Origin: Granulibacter bethesdensis
GTDB taxonomy: Bacteria; Pseudomonadota; Alphaproteobacteria; Acetobacterales; Acetobacteraceae
Assembly (NCBI RefSeq): GCF_001889545.1
Contig: NZ_CP018194.1
Coordinates: forward strand, 2,367,501 to 2,431,500
Direction of reading: 5' to 3'
DNA: 64,000 bases
Shown piece by piece: positions 25,619-35,301 of this stretch. Position 1 is the first letter of the stretch; the number at the start of each line of letters is the position of its first letter. The notes beneath the pieces were generated by a model that searched no databases, was not told the origin of the DNA, and saw only the letters and a program-made list of their open reading frames with translations. The translations under genes and the position numbers were made by a program.

Positions 25619-26704
25619 TCAGGGGCCCAGGACATCCACCGCCACCGATTTGATCAGGGCCAGCACATGTCGACCGGGTTCAAGACCAAGCCGCTGAACC
25701 GCATCACGAGTCACCCGGGCCAGAAGATGGCCCCCTGGCAAAGCCAGCCTCACCAATGCTTCCTGTGTCGTTCCGGTCCTGCCCTGGAGATTGGCAGGCT
25801 GCCAGTCGGTCATCACAACGGGCAGAATATTGTGCAGGCTGATATGACCGGGTGCCTCTGCTGCAACAATCACATCGGCGGCCGGTATCCTGACCCGCAG
25901 GCCCGTTCCCGGCGGCAGAGCCTGTAACGGCACCAGCACCTCCGTCCCGGCACAGGACAGCACGGTCAAACCACGATCGGGCATATGGCCGGATACCACT
26001 GCTTCCAGAACCGCACCGGCCTCATGGCCGAAACAGCCCGACAACGCCGGATCGGATGAAATAGAGTCCAGCAATCCGCTCGCCCGCACGCGGCCCGTTT
26101 CCAGCACCACCACATGATCCGCCAGATACGCCATTTCCGGCAGAGCATGCGTCACATACAGGATCGGCAATCCTGCTGCTTTCAAACGGCGCAGGACCGG
26201 CAGAATGTCCTGCTTGCGCGCCTGATCAAGACTCGCCAGCGGCTCATCCATCACCAGCATATGGGGACGGGACAACAACGCCCGACCAATCGCCACACGC
26301 TGACGTTCTCCACCCGACAACGTGGCGGGACGACGCTTCAGCAGAGCACCGATACCGAGCATGGTCATGATGTCGTCCCACGACAGGGGGAAATCTCCGG
26401 GTGGAGCACGGCGTGCGCCGTATTCGAGATTGCCCAGCACCGAAAGGTGCGGAAACAGGCGAGCATCCTGAAAAACCACTCCGATCCTGCGTCGCTCTGG
26501 CGGTAAATCATGTAGATCAAGGCCACCGACCCGCAGATGCAGATGGTCAGGCCGCATCAGACCGGCCACCGCCATGGCAATGGTCGACTTTCCCGCCCCG
26601 GAAGGACCAAACAGCACAGTGCATCCACTGCCTGCAAAGCAGATGTCGATTGCTGTTCCGGGAAACTGGTGATGCAGCCGGACTTCCAGCCGGGCCGATG
26701 ACAT
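25619..26704 (-). CDS. modC: Molybdate ABC transporter ATP-binding protein
   Basis: A 361-residue ATPase of the molybdate importer. Walker A is FGPSGAGKST near residue 33, the signature is LSGGERQRVAIGRAL and Walker B is MLVMDEPLASLD, with the switch histidine in LYVTHALPEM. The last about 70 residues (ISLHNILPVVMTDWQPANL) form the MOP/TOBE molybdate-binding domain typical of ModC. The ATG overlaps the modB stop as TGATG, giving translational coupling. In-frame upstream codons lie inside modB and are rejected. Confidence 0.94.
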   Translation of the reverse strand: MSSARLEVRLHHQFPGTAIDICFAGSGCTVLFGPSGAGKSTIAMAVAGLMRPDHLHLRVGGLDLHDLPPERRRIGVVFQDARLFPHLSVLGNLEYGARRAPPGDFPLSWDDIMTMLGIGALLKRRPATLSGGERQRVAIGRALLSRPHMLVMDEPLASLDQARKQDILPVLRRLKAAGLPILYVTHALPEMAYLADHVVVLETGRVRASGLLDSISSDPALSGCFGHEAGAVLEAVVSGHMPDRGLTVLSCAGTEVLVPLQALPPGTGLRVRIPAADVIVAAEAPGHISLHNILPVVMTDWQPANLQGRTGTTQEALVRLALPGGHLLARVTRDAVQRLGLEPGRHVLALIKSVAVDVLGP

Positions 26705-27405
26705 CAGCTTCCCAACCGTCGCCGCATATGGCGGTTCACATATTCCGCCAGCCCCAATCCGCCCAGCGCCAGCAGCAGCGACAACAGGGAGAGGCGCGCC
26801 GCGGTCACATCCCCCTCCGGCGACTGCAAGGCGCTGTAGATCGCAAGCGGCAAGGTCTGGGTCTGGCCGGGAATATTCGCCGCAAAGGTGATCACCGCCC
26901 CAAACTCCCCAAGGCAGGCGGCATAGGCGGTGATGGCCCCGCTCAATAAACCGGGGGCTGCCAGCGGCAGGGTCACCGTCACGAACCGGTCCCATGCTCC
27001 GGCCCCCAGAGAACGCGCAGCCTGTTCCAGACCCGGATCAACTGCTTCCAGCGACTGACGGATAGCCCGGATCAGAATAGGCAATGTCATGACCGCGCAG
27101 GCCAGACTGGCGCCCGCCGGGGTAAAAGCAAGCCGGATACCGAACCAGTGATGCAGAAGGCTCCCGACCGGTCCCTGCACGCCGAATACCACCAACAGCA
27201 GCCAGCCTGTGACCACCGGGGGCAAAACCAGCGGCACATGCACCAGCAGATCCAGCATTGCACGACCGGGAAACCGCCAGCGCGCCAACACTGTCGCCAG
27301 CAGCAGCGCGACCGGCAGACCCATGCACAATGCCCGCGCTGCCACCGACAAGGTCAGCCGCAGCGCCACCCATTCATCACCGGAGAGCGGAAACGGCCAG
27401 ATCAT
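26704..27405 (-). CDS. modB: Molybdate ABC transporter permease
   Basis: A 233-residue inner-membrane permease with about five helices. The EAA loop reads EQAARSLGAGAWDRFVTVTLPLAAPGLLSGAITA, where ModC docks, and CLGEFGAVITFAANIPGQTQTLPLAIY is the conserved ModB end. It sits between modA (33 bp upstream) and modC (overlapping start) in a modABC operon. Confidence 0.95.
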   Translation of the reverse strand: MIWPFPLSGDEWVALRLTLSVAARALCMGLPVALLLATVLARWRFPGRAMLDLLVHVPLVLPPVVTGWLLLVVFGVQGPVGSLLHHWFGIRLAFTPAGASLACAVMTLPILIRAIRQSLEAVDPGLEQAARSLGAGAWDRFVTVTLPLAAPGLLSGAITAYAACLGEFGAVITFAANIPGQTQTLPLAIYSALQSPEGDVTAARLSLLSLLLALGGLGLAEYVNRHMRRRLGS

Positions 27406-27438
27406 GCCGACCGCATCTGCATAACAGCGATACCCGTC

Positions 27439-28230
27439 TCAAAGCCCCCGGAAGCCATAGCGGGCAAAAATCGCAAGCGCCTGCTCTCCGCGCAACCAGT
27501 TCCATACGGCTTGCGCAGCCGATGTATTCCCATTGGCCAGAACAGCCATGGGATAGATGATCGGATCATGGGTTTTCGCCGGAAATGTCGCCGCAACCGT
27601 CACGCCCTGGGCTGCTGACACATCAGTGGCATAGACGATCCCGGCCGCAGCCTCACCCCGCGCCACCAGTTGCAACGCACCCCGCACATCTGCCGCCACC
27701 GCCAGGTGATCCGCCACACTATCCCACAATCCCAGACTGGTCAGAGCCTGACGGGCATAAATTCCGGCCGGCACATGGGATGGATCCCCCACTGCCAGCC
27801 GCCCATCCCCCAGCAGAGCCTTCAGTGCCTCTTTCCGGCTGAGATCAACCGTCTGCGCTTTCGCACGCGGGACCACCAGCACCAGCGTATTGGCCAGCAG
27901 ATCAACCCGCGTATTGCGGGCGAGCAGGTTTTTAGCCGCCAGCACATCCATCCATTTCTCATCGGCGGAGATGAAAATATTGGCGGGCGCCCCTTTCTCG
28001 ATCTGCCTTGCAAGGGTGGAGGAGGATGCAAAAGACAGGGTCAGGCCAGTTTCTCCCTCCCCTCGGAGAACCGCATCAGCCTCTTTCAGCACATCGGTCA
28101 GGCTTGCCGCCGCAAAAACCGTCACAGTCGCACTGTCTGCCGACGCCCGCGATGATTTCAGGATCATTGGACCCAGGGCGGCGCTCATGAGCAGACCAGT
28201 ACCCAGGCGACGGCGTGATATGAGCATCAT
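27439..28230 (-). CDS. modA: Molybdate-binding periplasmic protein
   Basis: A 263-residue substrate-binding protein of the molybdate importer. It starts MMLISRRRLGTGLLMSAALG, a twin-arginine-like or ordinary signal peptide, and the mature part shows TVFAAASLTDVLKEAD, FASSSTLARQIEKGAPANIFISAD, DPSHVPAGIYARQAL and VYATDV, the oxyanion-pocket segments of ModA. It is first of modABC. A weak dyad resembling a molybdate-regulator box lies upstream. Confidence 0.94.
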   Translation of the reverse strand: MMLISRRRLGTGLLMSAALGPMILKSSRASADSATVTVFAAASLTDVLKEADAVLRGEGETGLTLSFASSSTLARQIEKGAPANIFISADEKWMDVLAAKNLLARNTRVDLLANTLVLVVPRAKAQTVDLSRKEALKALLGDGRLAVGDPSHVPAGIYARQALTSLGLWDSVADHLAVAADVRGALQLVARGEAAAGIVYATDVSAAQGVTVAATFPAKTHDPIIYPMAVLANGNTSAAQAVWNWLRGEQALAIFARYGFRGL

Positions 28231-28239
28231 ACGCTTCCC

Positions 28240-28265
28240 ATCGTTATGACCTTGTCAATATATCG
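28240..28265. promoter_or_regulatory. Weak ModE-box-like element upstream of modA
   Basis: ATCGTTAT (28240-28247) and ATATATCG (28258-28265) form a rough inverted pair around ten bases just before modA. It resembles the CGnTATA half-sites of ModE-type boxes, but symmetry is poor. No modE gene lies in the window. Confidence 0.25.
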
Positions 28266-28304
28266 CCTTGTCATTGCTGCTGCCAGCCAACAAGACTGCC
28301 TGCC

Positions 28305-29744
28305 TTAACGCTTTCCAGCCCCCGACATTTCCGCGCCTGCCGTGCGCCCCATACCCAGAGCTGTCGGGGCGGCCAACAAGGCAATCCCGCCGATCAGCAG
28401 AAAAGCGACCGAAAAATCCGCGAGACCCGGTTGAGTACGGTCATGAATGGCCATGGCCATTTCCAGTGCTCCCGCCCCTGCTGATACGCCAATTGTCAGG
28501 GAAAGCTGCTGGATCGTTGAATATAGGCTGGTCGCGGCACTCATCCGGGCCGGCCCGACCTCGGCATAGGCAAGTGCATTATAGGCGGTGAATTGCAATG
28601 AGCGCAGAAACCCTGCCGGAACCAGCAAGCCATAGACCAACACCAGCGGCCAGGAAGGACGCAACGCCGCCACCAACGCCACCAGCACCGCCGAGCCAAT
28701 CCCGTTCCAGAACAGCGTATCGCGGAAACCCCATTGCCGCAGCACCCGCGCCGCCACAGCTTTCATCGCCAGCGCTCCCACGGCGCTGGCCAGCGTAATG
28801 GCACCGCTTTTCAGGGGCGTCATCTCGAAACCCACCTGAAGCATCAGCGGGAGCAGGAAGGGAAAAGCACCCGCTGAAATCCTGAATAAGGTTCCGGAGA
28901 TTACTGAAACCCGGAATGTCGGCAAACGCAGCAAGCCCGGATCCAACACCGGCCTCTCCCTGCCACGCGCATGGCCGAGATAGAGGACGGCACAAAGCAG
29001 ACCGGCCATGGCCAGCAACACCGTGACCCATGGCGGCACCACACCCCGCCCGACCGTCTCCATGGCCGCCATCAGCAATGCCACTGCGCCACCGGACAGC
29101 ATCAGGCCGCGGGCATCGAACGGGCCGGGATCAGGGGCGCGCACATCCGGCACACGCAGCGTCACCATGACGATACCGAGCAGGCCAACCGGAATGTTGA
29201 TATCGAACACCCATGGCCAGGAGGCATATTGCACGATCAGCCCGCCGAGCGGCGGCCCCACCACCGGCCCGACCAAAGCCGGGATTGTCACCCATGCCAT
29301 GGCATTGACCAACTGTTGCCTGGGAACGGTACGCAGCAGCACCAGTCGCCCGACCGGCACCATCATCGCACCCCCCAGCCCCTGCAGGACACGGGAAGCG
29401 ACCAGCATGCCGAGCGTGGTGGAATACCCGCACAGCACTGAGCCAAGCGTAAAAATTCCGATTGCAGCGCGAAACACATTGCGTGCCCCGAACCGATCCG
29501 CCACCCAACCGGAAGCAGGGATAAAAACCGCGAGGCTCAACAGATAGGCCGTCAGGGCCATGCTCATATGAACCACCGGTACACCAAATTGCCGCGCCAT
29601 GGCGGGCAGGGCGGTGGCAATCACGGTGCCATCCAGATTCTGCATGAACAGCGCACAGGCAACGATCATTGCCGTCACGCGGCTGGACGTCGTGACCACA
29701 CGCTCCCCGCCGCTTGTCCCATTGCGGGCGCTGTCTTCAGTCAT
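28305..29744 (-). CDS. MFS drug exporter, DHA2-type
   Basis: A 479-residue proton-coupled exporter of the EmrB/QacA-like branch. FMQNLDGTVIATALPAMARQFG at the start and the motif C-type segment AWVTIPALVGPVVGPPLGGLI identify it, and about fourteen membrane helices are visible. WVADRFGARNVF is the motif A loop. The ATG overlaps the ftsK stop by eight bases, an unusual partner, so it is probably co-transcribed with ftsK. The substrate is unknown. Confidence 0.88.
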   Translation of the reverse strand: MTEDSARNGTSGGERVVTTSSRVTAMIVACALFMQNLDGTVIATALPAMARQFGVPVVHMSMALTAYLLSLAVFIPASGWVADRFGARNVFRAAIGIFTLGSVLCGYSTTLGMLVASRVLQGLGGAMMVPVGRLVLLRTVPRQQLVNAMAWVTIPALVGPVVGPPLGGLIVQYASWPWVFDINIPVGLLGIVMVTLRVPDVRAPDPGPFDARGLMLSGGAVALLMAAMETVGRGVVPPWVTVLLAMAGLLCAVLYLGHARGRERPVLDPGLLRLPTFRVSVISGTLFRISAGAFPFLLPLMLQVGFEMTPLKSGAITLASAVGALAMKAVAARVLRQWGFRDTLFWNGIGSAVLVALVAALRPSWPLVLVYGLLVPAGFLRSLQFTAYNALAYAEVGPARMSAATSLYSTIQQLSLTIGVSAGAGALEMAMAIHDRTQPGLADFSVAFLLIGGIALLAAPTALGMGRTAGAEMSGAGKR

Positions 29745-32397
29745 CCTCACGCGGGGTACGGCGGACCAGCACCTCACGTTTGCCGACATGGTTGGCGGGG
29801 CCGACGATGCCTTCTTTCTCCATCTGCTCGATCAGCTTCGCGGCGCGGTTATAACCGATGGACAGATGGCGCTGGATGAAGCTTGTACTGGCCTTGCCTT
29901 CCCGTGCCACCAGCGCAACGGCCTGATCGAACAGACCTTTCTCCCCGTCTCCAGCCCCGCCTATGCCGGGAAGCATGGAGCCACCATCCTCATCGCTGCC
30001 CTCGGTGACTTCCTCGACATAATGAGGCTCGCCCTGCGCACGGAGAAAGTCGACCACCTTCTCCACCTCGCCATCCGAGACAAACGGACCATGCGTGCGC
30101 AGAATGCGTCCGCCACCAGCCATATAGAGCATGTCGCCCTGACCCAGCAGCTGCTCTGCTCCCTGCTCGCCCAGAATCGTGCGGCTGTCGAACTTGCTGA
30201 TCACCTGGAAGGAAATACGCGTCGGGAAATTGGCCTTGATGGTGCCCGTGATAACATCCACGGACGGGCGCTGCGTCGCCATGATGACATGAATACCGGC
30301 GGCGCGGGCCATCTGCGCCAGACGCTGTACTGCGGCCTCGATCTCCTTGCCTGCGACCATCATCAGATCGGCCATTTCATCGATCACCACGACGATGAAA
30401 GGCAGCGGCTCCAGCGCCAGCTGCTGCTCCTCGAAAGTCGGGCGGCCTGTTTCGGGGTCGAAGCCGGTCTGCACCCGACGGGTCACGACCTCCCCCCGCG
30501 CTCTGGCTTCAGCCACACGCTCGTTATAGCCAGTGACGTTACGCACGCTGAGCTGGCTCATCGAGCGATAGCGGCGCTCCATTTCCCGCACGACCCATTT
30601 CAGCGCCGTCACCGCCTTGGCCGGTTCGGTCACCACCGGGGACATCAGATGCGGGATGCCATCATAGACCGACAGTTCCAGCATTTTCGGATCGATCAGG
30701 ATCAGACGGCACTGATCGGGCGACAGGCGATACAGCAGCGACAGGATCATCGCATTGACCCCGACCGACTTGCCGGACCCAGTCGTGCCGGCAATCAGCA
30801 GATGCGGCATGCGGGCCAGGTCGGCCACAACCGGCGCACCGCCAATATCCTTGCCGAGCGCCAGTGCCAGACGGCCCGGATGACGCATCGCCTCATCCGC
30901 GCCGAGCAATTCGGCAAGATACACCGTCTCCCGTTTATCGTTCGGCACCTCGATACCGATGACGTTTCGTCCCGGTACCGTGGCGATACGCACCGCCAGC
31001 ACCGACAGGCTGCGGGCGACATCCTCCGCCAGGCCGATCACACGGGCGCTGCGGATGCCGGGGGCCGGTTCCAGCTCATACAGCGTCACCACCGGGCCGG
31101 GGCGGATATCGCGGATCGCCCCCTGCACCCCGTATTCGCCCAGCACCGTTTCCAGCAACCGGGCATTTTCCTGCAACATCTCGTCACTCGGGCGATGACC
31201 GCCACGGGGGGGAGGCTGCGTCAGCAGGTCGAGCGGCGGCAACTGCCAGCCTGGCTCTTCCTCCACAACATGCCGCCCCGAACGACCGGACGGTGCAGCA
31301 CTCTGCGCTGACAGGGATGATGCCCGCACAGGCGGAGCCGCCATGATGCGCGGATCCGGCCTGATCCGCGGCGGTGCAGGCACCCCGACCGGTTCGGGAG
31401 GCAACGCTGCCTGCCTCTGCCGCTCGTCAAAGTCCTCGTCGGAGAAATAGAGGTCGTCCTCATCATCCCGCAGGGCGTCATCGGCAGGCTTCCCCCCGGC
31501 GGCCCCACCCCTGGCGGGCCCACTCCCGGATGGCGTGCGTTCCTGCGCCTTCTGGCGGGCACGGACGGTGCGGGAGGAACGGGTTTCCTCCCGCACACCC
31601 TGTTCCATCACCGTCATATCATAGCGGAGATGCCCCTCCGCATCGTCCTCATCATCCACCAGCCGGACCGCACGCTGTTTCAGCCGCCCCAGCAGACCGC
31701 CACCCCAACCGAACAGGCTGCGTGAGCGAGACATGGCCGGACCGATATGGTCACCATAAACCGATGACAGGGACGCCGCTCCACGCCCTGCCGCCCGCCA
31801 TTCCCCCGCAGAAAGGCCAAACGCCAGAAAGACCAGCAGGATGGCCAGGCCAAGCCCTGCCACCCAGATCAATCCATCCCCCAGCGGCCCCAGCACTGCA
31901 TGCCCGGCCCGGAGCGAAGTACCGGCCAGCAGATCGCCGCTCAATCCGCCCAGGCCAGCGGAACTTGGCCAGTTCCGATGCAAGGCAGGAACCAGTTGTC
32001 CCACGGCCGCCACCACGGCAGACACAACCGGCATGGCAGCAATCAGACTGCCGAACCGCAAGATCACACTGCCCAGTCCGCGATGGGACGCAATCCGCCA
32101 TGCCCAGATCAGCATCGCCAGCACTGGCAGGATCGCCGCCACACCAAACCCCTGCAACAACACATCGGCCAGCATGGCCCCGGCACGGCCTGCCAGATTG
32201 GTTGGCTCCTGCCCTGTCGCAGTGTCGAAGGAGGGATCGTGCGGGTTATAGGTTGCCAGCGCAATCAGCAGCGCCAGCGCAACGAAGCCCAGCAATAATC
32301 CGCCCATCTCCGCCATACGGCGGTGAGCAAGCGCTTTCAGGGCGGGGGACAGGAAACGTTTTGCCTGCCTCTGACGTGGCGAGGTCACGACGGCCAT
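29737..32397 (-). CDS. ftsK: DNA translocase FtsK
   Basis: An 886-residue septal DNA pump that clears and aligns chromosome ends and aids cell division. It has four N-terminal membrane helices (about 30-205), a charged and Pro-rich linker (about 230-380), the RecA-like motor with Walker A GTTGSGKSVGVNA and VVVIDEMADLMM, and the C-terminal gamma winged helix (about 820-880: FIQRHLSIGYNRAAKLIEQME), which reads KOPS sites. ATG at 32397 has GGAG five bases upstream and is chosen over a TTG at 32418. Confidence 0.96.
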   Translation of the reverse strand: MAVVTSPRQRQAKRFLSPALKALAHRRMAEMGGLLLGFVALALLIALATYNPHDPSFDTATGQEPTNLAGRAGAMLADVLLQGFGVAAILPVLAMLIWAWRIASHRGLGSVILRFGSLIAAMPVVSAVVAAVGQLVPALHRNWPSSAGLGGLSGDLLAGTSLRAGHAVLGPLGDGLIWVAGLGLAILLVFLAFGLSAGEWRAAGRGAASLSSVYGDHIGPAMSRSRSLFGWGGGLLGRLKQRAVRLVDDEDDAEGHLRYDMTVMEQGVREETRSSRTVRARQKAQERTPSGSGPARGGAAGGKPADDALRDDEDDLYFSDEDFDERQRQAALPPEPVGVPAPPRIRPDPRIMAAPPVRASSLSAQSAAPSGRSGRHVVEEEPGWQLPPLDLLTQPPPRGGHRPSDEMLQENARLLETVLGEYGVQGAIRDIRPGPVVTLYELEPAPGIRSARVIGLAEDVARSLSVLAVRIATVPGRNVIGIEVPNDKRETVYLAELLGADEAMRHPGRLALALGKDIGGAPVVADLARMPHLLIAGTTGSGKSVGVNAMILSLLYRLSPDQCRLILIDPKMLELSVYDGIPHLMSPVVTEPAKAVTALKWVVREMERRYRSMSQLSVRNVTGYNERVAEARARGEVVTRRVQTGFDPETGRPTFEEQQLALEPLPFIVVVIDEMADLMMVAGKEIEAAVQRLAQMARAAGIHVIMATQRPSVDVITGTIKANFPTRISFQVISKFDSRTILGEQGAEQLLGQGDMLYMAGGGRILRTHGPFVSDGEVEKVVDFLRAQGEPHYVEEVTEGSDEDGGSMLPGIGGAGDGEKGLFDQAVALVAREGKASTSFIQRHLSIGYNRAAKLIEQMEKEGIVGPANHVGKREVLVRRTPREDD

Positions 32398-32667
32398 CTG
32401 GTCTCCACTGTTCAGCAAATGTTTTAATCTTACCCGACAAGTCCCTGATCAGCAAAGGGCTGATACCGCATCTATCCGTACCGTGATGAGATGTGTGACA
32501 AGGAAAACAGCCGGTTCGCACATGGTATCGAACCGGTCCATCATCAGGAATGTTCACGCTGGACTTTGGCAGGGTTGCGACCGGCAGACAGCATCCCCAC
32601 TACCAATATCATTGCCCCGTCAGCAGCACGGGCATTTTTATCCCACGATCCGGAAGGATTTTTATCC

Positions 32668-33765
32668 ATGTCGTCCACTACCCTTTTCTCTGCTGGTCGG
32701 ATTGGCGCCATACCGGTTGCAAACCGTGTTGCCATGGCTCCCCTGACACGCGCCCGTGCAGGCATGGACGGGGTGCATACACCGCTGGCAATTGCTTACT
32801 ATCGCCAACGCGCCTCTGCCGGCTTGATCATCAGCGAAGCCACCAATATTTCGCGGCAGGGACGCGGCTATGCCTTCACCCCCGGCATATATACCGATGC
32901 TCATGTCGCCGCCTGGCGTCCGATTGTTGATGCCGTGCATGAAGCAGGGGGACGCATCGTCATACAGCTATGGCATGTCGGGCGCATTTCTCACACCAGC
33001 CTGCAGGAAAACGGACAGCCCCCTGTCGCACCCTCCGCCATTCAGGCGGGGCAGACGACGTTCACCGAATCAGGCCCGGCCCGGCCCTCCATGCCCCGTG
33101 CGCTCCATATCGATGAAATCCCCGGCATCATCGACGATTATCGTCATGCCGCACGTCTGGCCAAAGATGCAGGCTTTGATGGCGTGGAAGTGCATTCCGC
33201 CAATTGCTATCTGCTGGAACAATTCATCCGTGACAGCACCAATCATCGCGACGACGCCTATGGTGGCTCAATCGAAAACAGAACCCGCCTGTCTTTCGAG
33301 GTCACACAGGCTGTTGCCGAAATATGGGGCGCAGACCGCGTCGGCATCCGTCTGTCTCCCATGACACATTCCGCGGGTGATACCCCGCTCGACAGTACTC
33401 CGGCAGAAACATACGGATTTCTGGCAGAGCGGCTCGGCACGCTGGGCCTGGCCTATCTGCACTGCATCGAAGGCAATACGCGTGAGACCAACGCCAAGGA
33501 TGCTTTCGATTATCAGGCCCTGCATCGTGCCTTCGGTGGCGCCTACATCGCCAATAACAGTTATGATCGCGATCTGGCGCTGGATGTGATTGCATCCGGG
33601 CATGCCGACATGGTGGCATTCGGGCGGCCCTTTATCGCCAATCCTGATCTGGTGGAGCGGCTCCATCGCAATACACCGCTCGCCACAGCATCTCAGGACG
33701 TTTTCTACGGTGGCGGCGCAGAAGGATACACGGATTTCCCGACCCTGACCGGTACTGGAAACTGA
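32668..33765 (+). CDS. Old-yellow-enzyme family alkene reductase
   Basis: A 365-residue FMN- and NAD(P)H-dependent reductase of activated alkenes or nitro esters, NemA-like. Key parts are AMAPLTRARAG, IQLWHVGRISH, GFDGVEVHSANCYLLEQFIRD with the His/Asn substrate pair, DAYGGSIENRTRLSFEV, and the FMN phosphate region ADMVAFGRPFIANPDLVERL. The start follows GGAAGGA (32652-32658). An upstream in-frame codon at 32491 would add non-family sequence. Divergent from ftsK. Confidence 0.92.
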   Translation: MSSTTLFSAGRIGAIPVANRVAMAPLTRARAGMDGVHTPLAIAYYRQRASAGLIISEATNISRQGRGYAFTPGIYTDAHVAAWRPIVDAVHEAGGRIVIQLWHVGRISHTSLQENGQPPVAPSAIQAGQTTFTESGPARPSMPRALHIDEIPGIIDDYRHAARLAKDAGFDGVEVHSANCYLLEQFIRDSTNHRDDAYGGSIENRTRLSFEVTQAVAEIWGADRVGIRLSPMTHSAGDTPLDSTPAETYGFLAERLGTLGLAYLHCIEGNTRETNAKDAFDYQALHRAFGGAYIANNSYDRDLALDVIASGHADMVAFGRPFIANPDLVERLHRNTPLATASQDVFYGGGAEGYTDFPTLTGTGN

Positions 33766-33766
33766 C

Positions 33767-33791
33767 GGAGGAGTCTCCTCCTCCCCCCTTT
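33767..33791. terminator. Possible terminator between convergent genes
   Basis: GGAGGAG (33767-33773) and CTCCTCC (33775-33781) form a near-perfect palindrome, so a real hairpin would pair only the outer five or so bases. A pyrimidine tract ending in TTTT follows on the plus strand. It sits between the alkene reductase and the outer-membrane efflux gene. Confidence 0.45.
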
Positions 33792-33798
33792 TGACGTC

Positions 33799-35301
33799 TT
33801 AGTTCGGGGCTTTTTCTTCCTTGACCGGATTGCCCATTCCCAACGGCAATCCGGTTCTCTGGAGCAGCCCGGTTTCAACCTTCGGATCGTTGAAAGTCAC
33901 ATTCTGCCATCCACCACCCAGCGCCTTGTAAAGCTGGATCGTATTGCGGATGCGGTCGAGTTTGCTGATGGCAACAGCATCTTCTGCAGCCAGTGCAGAA
34001 CGCTGCGCATCCAGCACCCTCATATAACCGGTCAGTCCATGTTCATAGAGAGTGCGGGACTGAACAAGTGCCTTCTGGCTCTGTGCCTGCGCCTCCAGCA
34101 GATTTTTATCCCGCTCCTGCGCTGTGGAGAAATTGACCAGCGCATCCTCAACCTCACGCAACGCGATCAGCACTGATTGTTCATACGTGATCCGCGCCGC
34201 TTCCGCTTCGGCCTGGGCTGCCGTCAGGCGGGCATGACGACGGCCCCCGTCAAACAGAGGTTGTGCAATGCCGACCCCCATCATCCAGGTCATGCTCGCC
34301 GCGCTGAACAGCCGGTGCAGTGTCGAGCTCATCGGCTGCACCTCAATCGGGATCGTGAAACGCGGATAAAGCTGGGCCTTTGCAACACCGACCTGGGCAA
34401 GAGCCATTGCATACTCCCGCTCCACCCGCCTGAGATCAGGGCGATCAGCGATCACCTGCGCGGGCAGCAGAACCGGCAGGGCGGGCGGCACCGGCAGAAC
34501 AGGGGTCGGTTGCAGTAACTCCGCCTCCAGCGCGCCGCCGGGCGGCTTGCCAATCAGCACACCGATCGCATGCGCAGCCATGGCAATCATCGCATGCAAA
34601 GGTGGCTCGGTTGCCTTGATCGTCTCCAGCTCCGCCCTGGCCTGTGACAGATCGAGGGTCGAGCGTATTCCCTGACCGACCTCTTTCGAGACCAGATCAA
34701 CAATATGCTGTGCGGTGGCTTCGTTTTTCCGTACGATCTCCAGCCGGAGCTGACTGGCCCGCAACACTGCATACTGGCTCGCCAGCTCGGAAATCAGGCT
34801 GACCAATATGGCGCGTCTGCCCTCCACCAGCGCATCGGCACTGGCCTTGGCAGCCTCCACCATTCGTCTGGTGCCTCCGAAAATATCCAGCTCCCAACTG
34901 GAATCAAAAGTCGTATCCCAGTAACGGTAAGCAATCTGCGGCAGCCCCGGCCATTGCATCGTGCCTGAATATCCACGGCTTTGCTTGGTACCACTCAGAT
35001 TGATCTGGGGATACCAGCCGGCCACCGCATTTTCCCGCTCCGCACGGGCCATGATGATGCGTTGCTGGGCAATGGCCAGACTGTGATTATTAGCAATAGC
35101 ATCATCAACCAGCCGATCCAGTACCGGATCATCAAATGAGCGCCACCATTCTGCCAGGTTGATGCGATCCCGCGATGTCGCGTGCTCATGCTTCTCCGTC
35201 CAGTCAGGCGGGATATCAGTTTTTGGTTTCCTGAAATCGGGACCGACTGTGCAAGCCGAGAAAAATACCGCGAGGCCCAGGGGAAGGATAAAACGACTCA
35301 C
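33799..35301 (-). CDS. NodT-family outer-membrane efflux lipoprotein
   Basis: A 500-residue TolC-like channel. The N-terminus FILPLGLAVFFSACTVGPDF carries a lipobox ending in cysteine and the CTVGPDF start of the NodT/OprM type. Two outer-membrane-factor repeats follow, including the paired coiled coils and RPDLRRVEREYAMALAQVGVAKAQLYP. The GTG at 35301 overlaps the stop of the membrane-fusion gene as GTGA and is preferred over an ATG at 35319. It completes a MarR-FUSC-DUF1656-HlyD efflux system. Confidence 0.92.
   Translation of the reverse strand: MSRFILPLGLAVFFSACTVGPDFRKPKTDIPPDWTEKHEHATSRDRINLAEWWRSFDDPVLDRLVDDAIANNHSLAIAQQRIIMARAERENAVAGWYPQINLSGTKQSRGYSGTMQWPGLPQIAYRYWDTTFDSSWELDIFGGTRRMVEAAKASADALVEGRRAILVSLISELASQYAVLRASQLRLEIVRKNEATAQHIVDLVSKEVGQGIRSTLDLSQARAELETIKATEPPLHAMIAMAAHAIGVLIGKPPGGALEAELLQPTPVLPVPPALPVLLPAQVIADRPDLRRVEREYAMALAQVGVAKAQLYPRFTIPIEVQPMSSTLHRLFSAASMTWMMGVGIAQPLFDGGRRHARLTAAQAEAEAARITYEQSVLIALREVEDALVNFSTAQERDKNLLEAQAQSQKALVQSRTLYEHGLTGYMRVLDAQRSALAAEDAVAISKLDRIRNTIQLYKALGGGWQNVTFNDPKVETGLLQRTGLPLGMGNPVKEEKAPN

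Noticed and set aside
29599-31311. A 570-codon plus-strand frame, and another at 31374-32486
   Set aside because: Both are antisense to ftsK and the MFS exporter and show no domains.
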